Assembly (NCBI GenBank): GCA_023227965.1
Contig: JALOCA010000038.1
Span: forward strand, 1 to 31,195
Source of the DNA: Lentimicrobiaceae bacterium
GTDB taxonomy: Bacteria; Bacteroidota; Bacteroidia; Bacteroidales; JALOCA01
Reading direction: 5' to 3'
DNA: 31,195 bases
Below the pieces are notes generated by a model, which was given only the letters and a program-made list of their open reading frames with translations, searched no databases and was not told where the DNA came from. The position numbers were made by a program, and so were the translations under genes. Of the stretch, positions 1 through 8,197 are shown one piece after another (position 1 is the first letter of the stretch; each line of letters opens with the position of its first letter).

Positions 1-447
<447 letters not shown>

Positions 448-530
448 TTCTGTTACACTCTGTTTTTTCCATTTGCTCCGTTGTATTTTCTTTCTCATAT
501 ATGTCGTTTTTTATCTAAGATATTTAAGAT

Positions 531-642
<112 letters not shown>

Positions 643-646
643 TTAT

Positions 647-679
647 AATCCCGACCCTAAAAAGTCGGGATTTTTTTTT
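647..679 (+). terminator. Rho-independent terminator of the rRNA operon
   Basis: AATCCCGAC (647-655) pairs perfectly with GTCGGGATT (664-672) across an 8-nt loop, and a run of nine T follows (671-679). It sits just after the 5S gene and ends the rrn transcript before the porin gene. Confidence 0.93.
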
Positions 680-716
680 ACTTTTTTTTATTCTCTTCAC
701 TTTCGCCGGAAATCAA

Positions 717-724
717 TACTTTTG
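717..724 (+). promoter_or_regulatory. Bacteroidota -7 element for the porin gene
   Basis: TACTTTTG matches the TAnnTTTG consensus of the Bacteroidota primary sigma factor. Transcription would begin near 731, about 13 nt before the ATG at 744. No clear -33 TTG is visible. The position excludes upstream in-frame starts, which would lie inside the 5S gene. Confidence 0.5.
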
Positions 725-743
725 CCAAAATTTTTTCCAACTG

Positions 744-2693
744 ATGAATAGTAAAATCCCTTTCTTTTTTTCTTCTTTGTTTTTCCTCTCTGCCAATTTT
801 TTATTATTCTCGCAGAAAACTACTGTTAACAATAATAGTTTACCTCAATACTATTCATTGTCCCGAAATTGTGTTTCCTCTTTTCCTTTTACTAATATTG
901 ATACTTCCATTCGTCAGATTCAAAAATATGACCCGATTTTCAATAAAGTTAATTTTTATGCAAACCTCGGAAATTTAGGCTCTCCTTACCGTAATCTGTT
1001 ATTTTTTACTGATGAAAATATAGAATTTAAGGCAATTACCAATCCTTATGAGGATTATGTTTATCGTGGTGAAAATATAAGATTTTATAACGTTACCCGC
1101 CCTTATACCGAACTGAAATATGTGATGGGTTCGAAAAAGGAGCAATCTCTCAAAATTCAGCATTCGCAATCGGTTCGTAAGAATCTGACTTTAGGATTTA
1201 CTTACCAGATTATTAATTCTCCGGGATATTACAAATACCAGAAAACCAATAATAATTCGCTGGCTTTAGCGGCGGCTTACAATACTGATAATAAAAGATA
1301 TTCGGCTAATGTAGCTTATACTTTTAATCGTTTTAAAACAAAAGAAAACGGCGGTATTGTCAGCGATTCCACTTTTGAAAACAACCTGGAAACAGACAGG
1401 GAAGTTTACCTGACAAATCTTAAAGAAGCGGAAAGCCATTACCGCGAATCGGGCATTACTTTTCAACAAAGTTTTTATCTCGGCAGAATTCCTAAAAATA
1501 AGATAAAAGAATCAAAACAAACTGATTCAACACTCAACATTGCCGATAGTACAAAAGCCAAAGAGAATTTTAGAAACATCAGAGGCATGAGAAATGCTTT
1601 TTGCCTTGGAACTTTGCACCACCGTTTTGATTACCACAGGCAAAGCAGTGTTTATGCTGATTCCGACCCTGTTTCGGGATTCTATTCACGCATATATTCC
1701 GATTCAGTTCAAACACTCGACAGCACCCATGTTGAACAGATTTCGAACGAATTTTTCTGGTCGAACCATTCGCCATTGCTCCCCGATTCTTCAAGAATTC
1801 TTCGGCTTTATTTTGGCGTAAAACATCAATACTCAATTTATAACGATAATTACGGAACAAAATATTTTTCGCAGGTAATTCCTTCAGCAGGTTTTGTTTT
1901 ACACCCGATAAAGATTTCGGAATTAAATGTCAATGTTTCTTATGTAACAGGAACCTACAATGATGGTGATTACCTTATGAATGCCAGATTGATAAACAGT
2001 TTTGGGAAAACCAATCAATTGAAACTTGAATTTTCAGCAACTTATTTGCGCCAAATGCCTGCATGGTTTTACAGTTTTTATCGTTCAAATCATTTTTACT
2101 GGATGGAAAAGTTAAAACCACAGGAATTGAACAAACTTGGTGCAACGCTCTCATGGAAAGGATATTCGGCATGTGCAAATTATTTTGTGATTTCTCATTT
2201 TACTTTTCTTGACGAGCAAGCCTTGCCTGCTCAGGATAATTCTACGCTGAAAGTTTTTCAAATAAATGTGCGAAAGAATTTTAGGCTGGGAGGAATACAT
2301 TTTGACAATAATTTTGCCTGGCAGAAAATAATGAGCAGCGACGCATTGCATCTGCCCGAAATAATGCTGAATTTTTCGCTCTATTACCAGATGTCGTTGT
2401 TCAATAATGCATTACTTGCGCAGGTGGGCTTGGATGCCTCGTACAATTCGGCTTATTATGCCGATGCTTATATGCCTGCATTGCATAGTTTTTATTTGCA
2501 AAAGGAAAAGAAAATTGGAGATTACTGCTATGGTGATGTATTTATCAATTTTCAGGTGAAACGGGCAAACCTGTTTGTGAAATACCAGCATTTCAACAGT
2601 TGGTTTGGCGATTACCGCTATTATGCCTCGCCACATTATCCTATGCCTGATGCCGGTTTTCGTTTTGGTGTAAGCTGGAGGTTTTACGATTAA
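744..2693 (+). CDS. Putative outer-membrane porin (PF14121-like)
   Basis: A 649-residue protein with an N-terminal signal peptide (about residues 1-24, a very Phe-rich hydrophobic core ending LLFSQ) followed by an all-beta, aromatic-rich sequence ending in an aromatic strand (WRFYD), as expected for an outer-membrane barrel. The N-terminal block with LGNLGSPYRNLLF (about 75-87), the EQSLKIQHSQS segment (about 133-143) and an ENGGI motif match what I recall of the Bacteroidota 'putative porin' family, usually about 650 residues. The start at 744 is chosen because it begins the signal peptide and lies just after a TACTTTTG promoter element. The reading frame is open further upstream into the 5S gene, which cannot be coding. 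It follows the rrn terminator directly and is probably monocistronic. Substrate unknown. Confidence 0.8.
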   Translation: MNSKIPFFFSSLFFLSANFLLFSQKTTVNNNSLPQYYSLSRNCVSSFPFTNIDTSIRQIQKYDPIFNKVNFYANLGNLGSPYRNLLFFTDENIEFKAITNPYEDYVYRGENIRFYNVTRPYTELKYVMGSKKEQSLKIQHSQSVRKNLTLGFTYQIINSPGYYKYQKTNNNSLALAAAYNTDNKRYSANVAYTFNRFKTKENGGIVSDSTFENNLETDREVYLTNLKEAESHYRESGITFQQSFYLGRIPKNKIKESKQTDSTLNIADSTKAKENFRNIRGMRNAFCLGTLHHRFDYHRQSSVYADSDPVSGFYSRIYSDSVQTLDSTHVEQISNEFFWSNHSPLLPDSSRILRLYFGVKHQYSIYNDNYGTKYFSQVIPSAGFVLHPIKISELNVNVSYVTGTYNDGDYLMNARLINSFGKTNQLKLEFSATYLRQMPAWFYSFYRSNHFYWMEKLKPQELNKLGATLSWKGYSACANYFVISHFTFLDEQALPAQDNSTLKVFQINVRKNFRLGGIHFDNNFAWQKIMSSDALHLPEIMLNFSLYYQMSLFNNALLAQVGLDASYNSAYYADAYMPALHSFYLQKEKKIGDYCYGDVFINFQVKRANLFVKYQHFNSWFGDYRYYASPHYPMPDAGFRFGVSWRFYD

Positions 2694-2857
2694 GCCTTTT
2701 AGCTCAATTACGAATTACGGAAATCAATTACGAATTAAAAATTACGAATTACGGGTTAAAATCTGCCAGAGTTTGAAGTTCTTGGCAGAGTTTAAAAAGA
2801 AGAAAAAAAATCTGTTCCAACCCGTATGACCCGCGTCATCCGTGTTCCATCAGAAAT

Positions 2858-3003
2858 TATCAATTCAGGTTTCACCCCCTTTAGAGCCAATCGAAGTTGA
2901 TATCAATTCAGGTTTCACCCCCTTTGGAGCCTATCGAAGCTGATATCAATTCAGGTTTCACCCCCTTTGGAGCCTATCGAAGCCGATATCAATTCAGGTT
3001 TTT
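2858..3003 (+). repeat. 43-bp tandem direct repeat, 3.4 copies
   Basis: Copies start at 2858, 2901, 2944 and (partial) 2987, each exactly 43 bp apart. Each begins tatcaattcaggtttcacc and carries 'ggagcc.atcgaag' in its second half. Copies 2 and 3 are nearly identical. Copy 1 differs at a few bases (tagagccaa for tggagccta). The fourth copy stops after about 16 matching bases. There are no unique spacers, so it is a simple tandem array. Confidence 0.93.
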
Positions 3004-3120
3004 AATTACAAATTACGGAAACCCATTAACCATTAATAATTAAATCCGTTTCAATCCGTCTGATCCGCGTCATCCGTGTTCCAATGTCAACCACAAATTC
3101 TTAGCGTTCTTTGCGACAAA

Positions 3121-3180
3121 CTCTGCGCTTCTTTGCGGTTAAATTTTTTTGCCGCAAAGTTCGCAAGGAATTGCGCAGAG
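3121..3180. repeat. Long imperfect inverted repeat
   Basis: CTCTGCGC (3121-3128) is complementary to GCGCAGAG (3173-3180), and CTTTGCGG (3131-3138) to CCGCAAAG (3152-3159), forming a two-part hairpin. It belongs to the family of 'ctttgcg/cttagcg' intergenic words in this region. It is too far from citF, and lacks a suitable T-run, to be its terminator. Confidence 0.7.
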
Positions 3181-3256
3181 AACCGCAAAGCCTGCTAAAA
3201 AACAATTAACCATTCAGGTATAAGTGCATTTGGGGTAAATCAATCACCATGAACTA

Positions 3257-3295
3257 TATAAAAAAAGCCCTCACAAAGAGCTTTTGGAGGGCTTT
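3257..3295 (-). terminator. Rho-independent terminator of the cit operon
   Basis: On the minus strand AAAGCCCTC (complement of 3287-3295) pairs with GAGGGCTTT (complement of 3264-3272), followed by a T-rich tail (complement of 3257-3266). It lies 10 bp after the citF stop. Confidence 0.9.
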
Positions 3296-3305
3296 CATCG
3301 AAGGA

Positions 3306-4868
3306 TTATTTTTCGATTTTCCTTACGGCATCTATCACTGTACCATCCACCCATTTAATGATTGCGACAATTTCGTCGCTAAATTTGGGCTTTGAAGGTT
3401 TCCCGCAAATGCGTTCGGCTTCTTCTTTCAATTCCTCAATGGTTTTAATGGGGAGATAGGTGTTTTTCAATTTTTCAATCAGATCGGTACGATTGGGATT
3501 GATAGCAATACCACGTTCGGTAACAATGACATCAATCAGTTGTCCTGGTCCGCAAAGTGTTGTTACTTCATCAATAATCACAGGGATACGGTCTCTGAAC
3601 AAGGGAACCGGTAAAATAACACATTTTGAATGCAGGCAGTTTTGCCAGCCACCAATACCGTGTAGCAGGTAGCCGTCGCTGTGCGAAACAACGTTTCCAT
3701 TAAAGTTAACGTCAATTTCGGTGGCACCAAGTATTACGATATCGGTCATTGAATTGTAATTACCTTTGCTGTGGTAGTTATAGGCATGCCAAACCGAAAC
3801 GTCGAGATGGTTGGCATTGTCGCGGATGGAGCGAACCGATTCCAAATCGAACGACTGGGCATCGAGAATATAGTCGAGAACGCCTTCTTCGAGCATTTTA
3901 ACCATGTATTGAGTACTACCACCAAAACCAAACCGTGCTTTTTCTCCACGGGCTTTCAGAATTTCGTGGAAATAAATACCTATTGAAAGAGATGTTCCAC
4001 CAGCACCAGCCTGGAAACTGCAGCCGTCTTTCAGTAAACCTGCTTCGAGGCAAAATTGGGCAGTCATTTCGGCAATTAAAAGTCTGTCGGGGCTTTTGGT
4101 TACCTGTGTGGTTCCGGATACAATTTTTTCGGGATAACCTATTTTATCAACTACCACCACATAGTCAACATAATTGCCTAAAACTTGCATGGGTGCACAG
4201 GGGAATGGAACAAGATTATCGGTAACGATAATTACCTTATCGGCATACATCATGTCGGCAAGAGCATATCCCAGCAAACCGCAAGCGGAGTTGCCGTCAA
4301 CCCCGTTGGCATTGCCGAAAGCGTCGGCAGTGGGTGCTGCGATCACGGCAATGTCAATGTGAACTTCTCCGTCCTGAATGGCTTGCACTCTTCCTCCGTG
4401 TGAGCGGAGAACGGCTACACCTTTCATTTTCCCTTCGGAACAAAATTTTCCCAAGGGTCCGTTCATACTGCCTTCAATATGATTGATAGTTCCGTCTTCC
4501 AGATATTTAATCAATGGTTCGTGGCAAGGAAAAGAGGCAGATGGCAGCCAAACAAGGTCTTTAATTCCAAATTCGCTTGCAATATCAAAAATCATGTTGC
4601 TTACCAAATCGCCGTCGCGCAGGTGATGATGAGTCGAGATGGTCATTCCGTCTTTTAGTCCACACTTGCGAAGTGCTTCGGTGAGTGTGCCAACGGTTTT
4701 GTTTCCATCTTCGGGATAATCAAGCACTGTGGGTATTGGTGATGAATATTTTCTTCCTTCGGGGCGATGTTTGCCTATTCCTTTAAAGGGAATAACCTTT
4801 TGCCCGTTTACCTCGGTAGGGACTAACCTGCCGGCTGCGTTTACTACCAGATTATCATATTTTTTCAT
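3306..4868 (-). CDS. citF: Citrate lyase alpha subunit (citrate CoA-transferase)
   Basis: A 520-residue protein that aligns along its length with CitF (EC 2.8.3.10), typically about 510 residues. CitF moves citrate onto the thiol of the acyl carrier, releasing acetate; the beta subunit then cleaves citryl-carrier. Family-typical segments visible are the N-terminal KHRPEGRKYSSPIP region, TISTHHHLRDGD, LRSHGGRVQAI, a glycine-rich GAGGTSLSIG and FGFGGSTQYMVKMLEEG. It overlaps the upstream citDE gene by 4 bp (ATGA), so the two are translationally coupled, and it is the last gene before a strong terminator. The sequence cannot exclude the related citramalate lyase alpha subunit. Ligase citC and the prosthetic-group genes citX and citG are not in the window. 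Confidence 0.92.
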   Translation of the reverse strand: MKKYDNLVVNAAGRLVPTEVNGQKVIPFKGIGKHRPEGRKYSSPIPTVLDYPEDGNKTVGTLTEALRKCGLKDGMTISTHHHLRDGDLVSNMIFDIASEFGIKDLVWLPSASFPCHEPLIKYLEDGTINHIEGSMNGPLGKFCSEGKMKGVAVLRSHGGRVQAIQDGEVHIDIAVIAAPTADAFGNANGVDGNSACGLLGYALADMMYADKVIIVTDNLVPFPCAPMQVLGNYVDYVVVVDKIGYPEKIVSGTTQVTKSPDRLLIAEMTAQFCLEAGLLKDGCSFQAGAGGTSLSIGIYFHEILKARGEKARFGFGGSTQYMVKMLEEGVLDYILDAQSFDLESVRSIRDNANHLDVSVWHAYNYHSKGNYNSMTDIVILGATEIDVNFNGNVVSHSDGYLLHGIGGWQNCLHSKCVILPVPLFRDRIPVIIDEVTTLCGPGQLIDVIVTERGIAINPNRTDLIEKLKNTYLPIKTIEELKEEAERICGKPSKPKFSDEIVAIIKWVDGTVIDAVRKIEK

Positions 4869-6076
4869 TCTTCTTCCCTCCAGTTTTTTGAAAGTTTACC
4901 CATGGTTATTGCTAATTCAATTGTTCGTTGAGCCCGTTTTACTACGGGAGGATCTATCATTTTGGTACCCAATGATACTACACCAAGCCCTTTTTCGGTG
5001 GCGTTGATAAATGCATTTACAATTTTTTTGGCTTTATCAATTTCAGTTGTTTCGGGTGCAAAATTTTCGTGAATAACACGGATTTGCCGGGGATGGATAC
5101 ATCCCATGCCATCGAAACCTAATGCTTTTGATTTTAATACGTTTTGTTTAAGCGCTTCCATGTCGGCGACATCGGAAAAAACTGAATCAATAGCTTGGAT
5201 TCCGGCAGCTTTACAGGCATTTACCAATTGGCAACGGGCATAAAATGATTCAGTAGCTTCGTTTGTACGGCGTGTGCCAAGGTCGGCGGTGTAGTCTTCG
5301 AGTCCTATTGCCATTGCTACAACATTTTCGGCCGAACGTGCAATTTCAAAGGCATTCATCACTCCGAGCGCACTTTCAATGATAGGCATTAGCCAGATAG
5401 GCGAATTCAACCCTGTTTCTTGCTGAATGGATGCAATTTTTTTGTTCACAGCATGAATTTGCTCTGCATGTTCACACTTTGGAACAAGAATGAGGTTAAC
5501 ATTATAGGGGATAATGTAATCGAGGTCGTCGAGACCGGCAGGAACCTGGTTAATACGAACCATACGTTCGGCACCGTAGAAATCAACAGAAAGTAATGCG
5601 TTGCGAACCAAATAACGGGCTTCTGCTTTTTTTGAATAAGCCACAGCATCTTCAAGGTCGAGAATGATTCCGTTAGGATGGTGAATGCCAGCATTCAGCA
5701 TCAGTTGCGGACTGTTTCCCGGAAGATATAGGCGCGAAAAGCGATTCCGGTCTTTGGTAGTTGTGTAAATATTTTGCGGAAGCATTTCCGGAAGAAAAAC
5801 TTTATCAGTAGTTATCAATTGTTTGATAGCTGCTTCCATACGGGCGGCAAGTACAAAATCGAGTGCTCCGAAATCTTCAATAAGCAGACGGCAATTGTTG
5901 ATTGCAAAAAAAGAAAGTATTTCCCTGGCTTTCGTAATAATTGCATTACCGTACAGGGCTTTCACTTTGCTTTCGAGTTTGATCTCTGTCCCCTGTGAAT
6001 CGGTAAGTTCAAGGGTAACATGGCAATCGGAACGGATACCCTTTCCTTTATTTCCGGCTAAAGCTGTAGTTTCCAA
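4865..6076 (-). CDS. citE: Fused citrate lyase acyl carrier (CitD) and beta subunit (CitE)
   Basis: A 403-residue protein. Residues 1 to about 88 resemble CitD, the gamma acyl carrier: an ALAG start, then RSDCHV, and the IEDFGALDFVLAARMEAA segment that matches the conserved 'D-GALD-L-AR-EAA' of CitD. Residues about 112-400 are CitE: RLYLPGNSPQLM, LDLEDAVA (139-146, metal/CoA-binding acidic motif), RINQ (174-177), and GMGCIHPRQI near the end. CitE cleaves the citryl-carrier to acetyl-carrier and oxaloacetate. The start is TTG (6074-6076) preceded by TAAGGAG seven bases away, an unusually good Shine-Dalgarno for this phylum. Normally CitD and CitE are separate proteins. Ser16 is the only serine among the first 26 residues and is the likely attachment point for the phosphoribosyl-dephospho-CoA group. 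Citramalate lyase is a possible alternative activity. Confidence 0.88.
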   Translation of the reverse strand: METTALAGNKGKGIRSDCHVTLELTDSQGTEIKLESKVKALYGNAIITKAREILSFFAINNCRLLIEDFGALDFVLAARMEAAIKQLITTDKVFLPEMLPQNIYTTTKDRNRFSRLYLPGNSPQLMLNAGIHHPNGIILDLEDAVAYSKKAEARYLVRNALLSVDFYGAERMVRINQVPAGLDDLDYIIPYNVNLILVPKCEHAEQIHAVNKKIASIQQETGLNSPIWLMPIIESALGVMNAFEIARSAENVVAMAIGLEDYTADLGTRRTNEATESFYARCQLVNACKAAGIQAIDSVFSDVADMEALKQNVLKSKALGFDGMGCIHPRQIRVIHENFAPETTEIDKAKKIVNAFINATEKGLGVVSLGTKMIDPPVVKRAQRTIELAITMGKLSKNWREEE

Positions 6077-6124
6077 TGTGTATCTCCTTATATTTTGAAG
6101 TTAATGGTGGATAAATAGATGGCT

Positions 6125-6154
6125 CAAAATTAATAAATAAGGTGGTAAAGACAA
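6125..6154 (-). promoter_or_regulatory. Promoter of the citDE-citF operon
   Basis: On the minus strand TTG (complement of 6152-6154), 19 bp, then TAATTTTG (complement of 6125-6132) match the Bacteroidota sigma-A promoter TTG-N19-TAnnTTTG at every consensus base. The start of transcription would be near 6118, giving a ~40-nt leader to the TTG start at 6076. Confidence 0.75.
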
Positions 6155-6220
6155 ATAAACATCTGTAAAAAAAAGATGAATATGGTTGTAGTGTAAAAAT
6201 GAGACAATAATGTGTAAAAT

Positions 6221-6252
6221 AAAAAAAGCCACTCTGAAAGAGCAGCTTTTTT
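6221..6252 (-). terminator. Terminator after the small lipoprotein gene
   Basis: A hairpin with arms AAAAAAGC..ACTC and GAG..GCTTTTTT around GAAA-containing loop sequence, with an internal mismatch. A T-run lies on each strand, so it could work both ways. It sits about 25 bp after the stop of the lipoprotein gene and upstream of the cit promoter. Confidence 0.7.
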
Positions 6253-6277
6253 CCAAAAATCTTTTCAGAAGAATTAA

Positions 6278-6481
6278 TTATTTCACTTCTTCTGCTGGTT
6301 TTACGGTGTCAGCTTTAATAGTGTCAGCAGCTACCTGTGCAAGGCTATCAGCTATTCTAATACTGTCAGCTTTAGCTATAGAGTCCAATTTAGCTTGTTC
6401 AGCTTCTTTGTTAGCGCCTGATTTACATGCTACAAAGGCAACCATTCCTGCAACTACTAATAATGCAAAGAGTTTTTTCAT
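6278..6481 (-). CDS. Small putative lipoprotein
   Basis: A 67-residue protein with a lipoprotein signal: KK then a hydrophobic stretch ending AFVAC, with Cys19 as the likely lipidated residue. The mature part of about 49 residues is highly charged and alanine-rich, with repeated Ala-Asp-Ser/Thr-Ile words (AKADSIRIADS, AADTIKADTV), and is probably helical or disordered. It has its own promoter element (6512-6519) and terminator (6221-6252), so it looks like a real monocistronic gene. Similar small lipoproteins of unknown function are common in Bacteroidota. No function can be assigned. Confidence 0.75.
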   Translation of the reverse strand: MKKLFALLVVAGMVAFVACKSGANKEAEQAKLDSIAKADSIRIADSLAQVAADTIKADTVKPAEEVK

Positions 6482-6511
6482 GTGTTTGATTTTTGATGGT
6501 TAATTAGGCTG

Positions 6512-6519
6512 CAAATATA
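6512..6519 (-). promoter_or_regulatory. -7 element for the small lipoprotein gene
   Basis: TATATTTG on the minus strand is a full match to TAnnTTTG, 30 bp upstream of the ATG at 6481; predicted leader about 24 nt. No -33 TTG at the normal distance. Confidence 0.5.
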
Positions 6520-6580
6520 AAAATATTTTTAGTTTGTACTTTAATTTCTTAAAAAATGTTAAAAAATTTTAAAAATAGAT

Positions 6581-6600
6581 ATTAACAATCTAATGTTAAT
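6581..6600 (-). terminator. Possible weak terminator after rpe
   Basis: ATTAACA (6581-6587) and TGTTAAT (6594-6600) form a 7-bp AT-rich stem overlapping the rpe stop codon, followed on the minus strand by T-rich sequence. A weak candidate, given the low GC of the stem. Confidence 0.3.
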
Positions 6601-7246
6601 AACCTTTCATCATCTGGATTGCTGCCGTAGGACTCTCAGCAGAAAAAATACTGTTCCCTGCAACAAGGATATTGGCGCCGGCTGCAACAAGTTTTTCAGC
6701 ATTTTCGGTAGATACACCTCCGTCAATTTCAATGGCGGTGGAGGTTTTTTTGCGTAGTATAAGCTCTTTTAAAAGGGATATTTTTTCATAAGTGCCTGCA
6801 ATAAATTGCTGCCCGCCAAAACCCGGGTTTACCGACATCAGAAGAACGATATCAGCTTCGTTTATACTATTTTCGAGAAAATGCACAGGGGTATGGGGGT
6901 TTAATACAATTCCTGCTTTCATTCCCAGCGATTTTATAGCAGTAAGGGTACGATGTAGGTGGGTACAGGCTTCGAAATGCACGTGTAAAATATCGGCTCC
7001 GGCATCTCTGAATTCCTGCAGATAACGGTACGGTTCGGTTATCATCAGATGAACATCGAGGGGCTTTTCTGCGTGTTTTTTTAAGGCTTTAATTACAGGA
7101 AAGCCAAAAGTTATGTTAGGAACAAATACCCCATCCATTACATCAATATGGATCAAATCGGCTTGGCTTGCATTTAGCATTGCAATTTCCTGCGACAATT
7201 TTGATAGGTCGGCAGAGAGCAAGGATGGTGCAACTAAAACAGGCAT
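6596..7246 (-). CDS. rpe: Ribulose-phosphate 3-epimerase
   Basis: A 216-residue TIM-barrel enzyme interconverting ribulose 5-phosphate and xylulose 5-phosphate in the pentose phosphate pathway. Family signatures are APSLLSADL at the N-terminus, HIDVMDGVFVPNITFG (metal and active-site Asp), LDVHLMI, MSVNPGFGGQ and EIDGGV. The ATG at 7246 is preferred: it gives MPVLVAPSLL, leaving 7 bp after the rpoD stop. A TTG five codons upstream would overlap rpoD and adds residues not typical of the family. It is the last gene of the pnp-rpoD-rpe run. Confidence 0.95.
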   Translation of the reverse strand: MPVLVAPSLLSADLSKLSQEIAMLNASQADLIHIDVMDGVFVPNITFGFPVIKALKKHAEKPLDVHLMITEPYRYLQEFRDAGADILHVHFEACTHLHRTLTAIKSLGMKAGIVLNPHTPVHFLENSINEADIVLLMSVNPGFGGQQFIAGTYEKISLLKELILRKKTSTAIEIDGGVSTENAEKLVAAGANILVAGNSIFSAESPTAAIQMMKGY

Positions 7247-7253
7247 AGGGTTA

Positions 7254-8117
7254 TTATCCAAGATATGTTTTTAGGATTCTGCTTCGGGTGGTATGTTTGA
7301 GCCTTCGAATGGCTTTTTCTTTAATCTGGCGGACGCGTTCGCGTGTCAGTTCGAATTTCTCACCAATTTCTTCAAGTGTCATGGGATGGCTTCCGTTCAA
7401 ACCGAAGTATTGCCTGATGACGTCAGCTTCGCGTTGGGTAAGAGTAGATATTGCCCTGTCAATTTCTTTTTTCAGGGATTCGTACAACAGCCCCGATTCG
7501 GGAGTGGGAACATCGTCGGCACGCATTACATCGTACATGGTATTGTCTTCGTCCTGTACCAGAGGAGCATCCATCGAAACATGCCTGCCCGAATTTCGCA
7601 TAGATTCCTTTACTTCGTTTTCCGTAATTTCAAGTATTCCGGCTATTTCGTCGGCATTGGGTTCGCGTTCATATTGTTGTTCCAGTTGTGCATAGGCTTT
7701 ATTTATCTTGTTGATGGAGCCTATTTTATTCAGGGGTAATCTTACTATGCGCGATTGTTCGGCTAAAGCCTGCAGTATGGATTGGCGAATCCACCAAACT
7801 GCATACGAAATAAATTTAAAACCACGGGTTTCGTCGAACCGTTGGGCTGCTTTTATCAGTCCGAGATTGCCTTCGTTAATCAGGTCGGGAAGGCTTAGTC
7901 CCTGGTTTTGGTATTGTTTTGATACGGAAACAACAAATCGAAGGTTTGCCTTGGTAAGTTTTTCGAGAGCTGATTTATCTCCTTGTTTAATCCGTTGGGC
8001 TAACGAAACTTCTTCATCTGCAGTAATTAGTTCCACTTTTCCAATTTCCTGAAGATATTTATCCAAAGAAGCGGTTTCGCGGTTAGTAACTTGTTTGGTA
8101 ATTTTTAGCTGCCTCAT
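7254..8117 (-). CDS. rpoD: Primary RNA polymerase sigma factor (sigma-70/RpoD)
   Basis: A 287-residue primary sigma factor of the short Bacteroidota type, lacking the long region 1.1 and the nonconserved insert of proteobacterial RpoD. Visible parts are region 1.2 (DKYLQEIGKVELIT), region 2 (NLRFVVSVSKQYQNQGL, then KFISYAVWWIRQSILQAL for -10 melting), region 3, and region 4 with the helix-turn-helix MTLEEIGEKFELTRERVRQIK near residues 245-265. It should recognise the TTG/TAnnTTTG promoters found elsewhere in this window. It lies 80 bp after pnp and 7 bp before rpe. Confidence 0.96.
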   Translation of the reverse strand: MRQLKITKQVTNRETASLDKYLQEIGKVELITADEEVSLAQRIKQGDKSALEKLTKANLRFVVSVSKQYQNQGLSLPDLINEGNLGLIKAAQRFDETRGFKFISYAVWWIRQSILQALAEQSRIVRLPLNKIGSINKINKAYAQLEQQYEREPNADEIAGILEITENEVKESMRNSGRHVSMDAPLVQDEDNTMYDVMRADDVPTPESGLLYESLKKEIDRAISTLTQREADVIRQYFGLNGSHPMTLEEIGEKFELTRERVRQIKEKAIRRLKHTTRSRILKTYLG

Positions 8118-8197
8118 GCCAATGTATAAATTGAAAATGAATGTTTATCGTATGTTTAAAGAAATGTATTGCAAAAAGCGGGTTAAAATTAAAAAAC

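Larger units (their letters stand above)
2694..3256. repeat. Gene-free repeat-rich intergenic region
   Basis: No gene is supported here. From left to right it holds: repeated 'acgaattacg' words (2706-2756); a small hairpin CTGCCA/TGGCAG (2763-2768 with 2783-2788); a phrase with 'ccgcgtcatccgtgttcc' near 2831-2848 that recurs near 3066-3083; the 43-bp tandem array at 2858-3003; 'cattaaccattaat'-type words near 3024; and a long imperfect inverted repeat at 3121-3180, in which CTCTGCGC pairs with GCGCAGAG and CTTTGCGG with CCGCAAAG. Such word repeats are common in Bacteroidota intergenic DNA. No coding potential was seen. Confidence 0.7.

Noticed and set aside
2858..3003. CRISPR array
   Set aside because: The units are adjacent 43-bp repeats with no unique spacers, and no cas genes are nearby.
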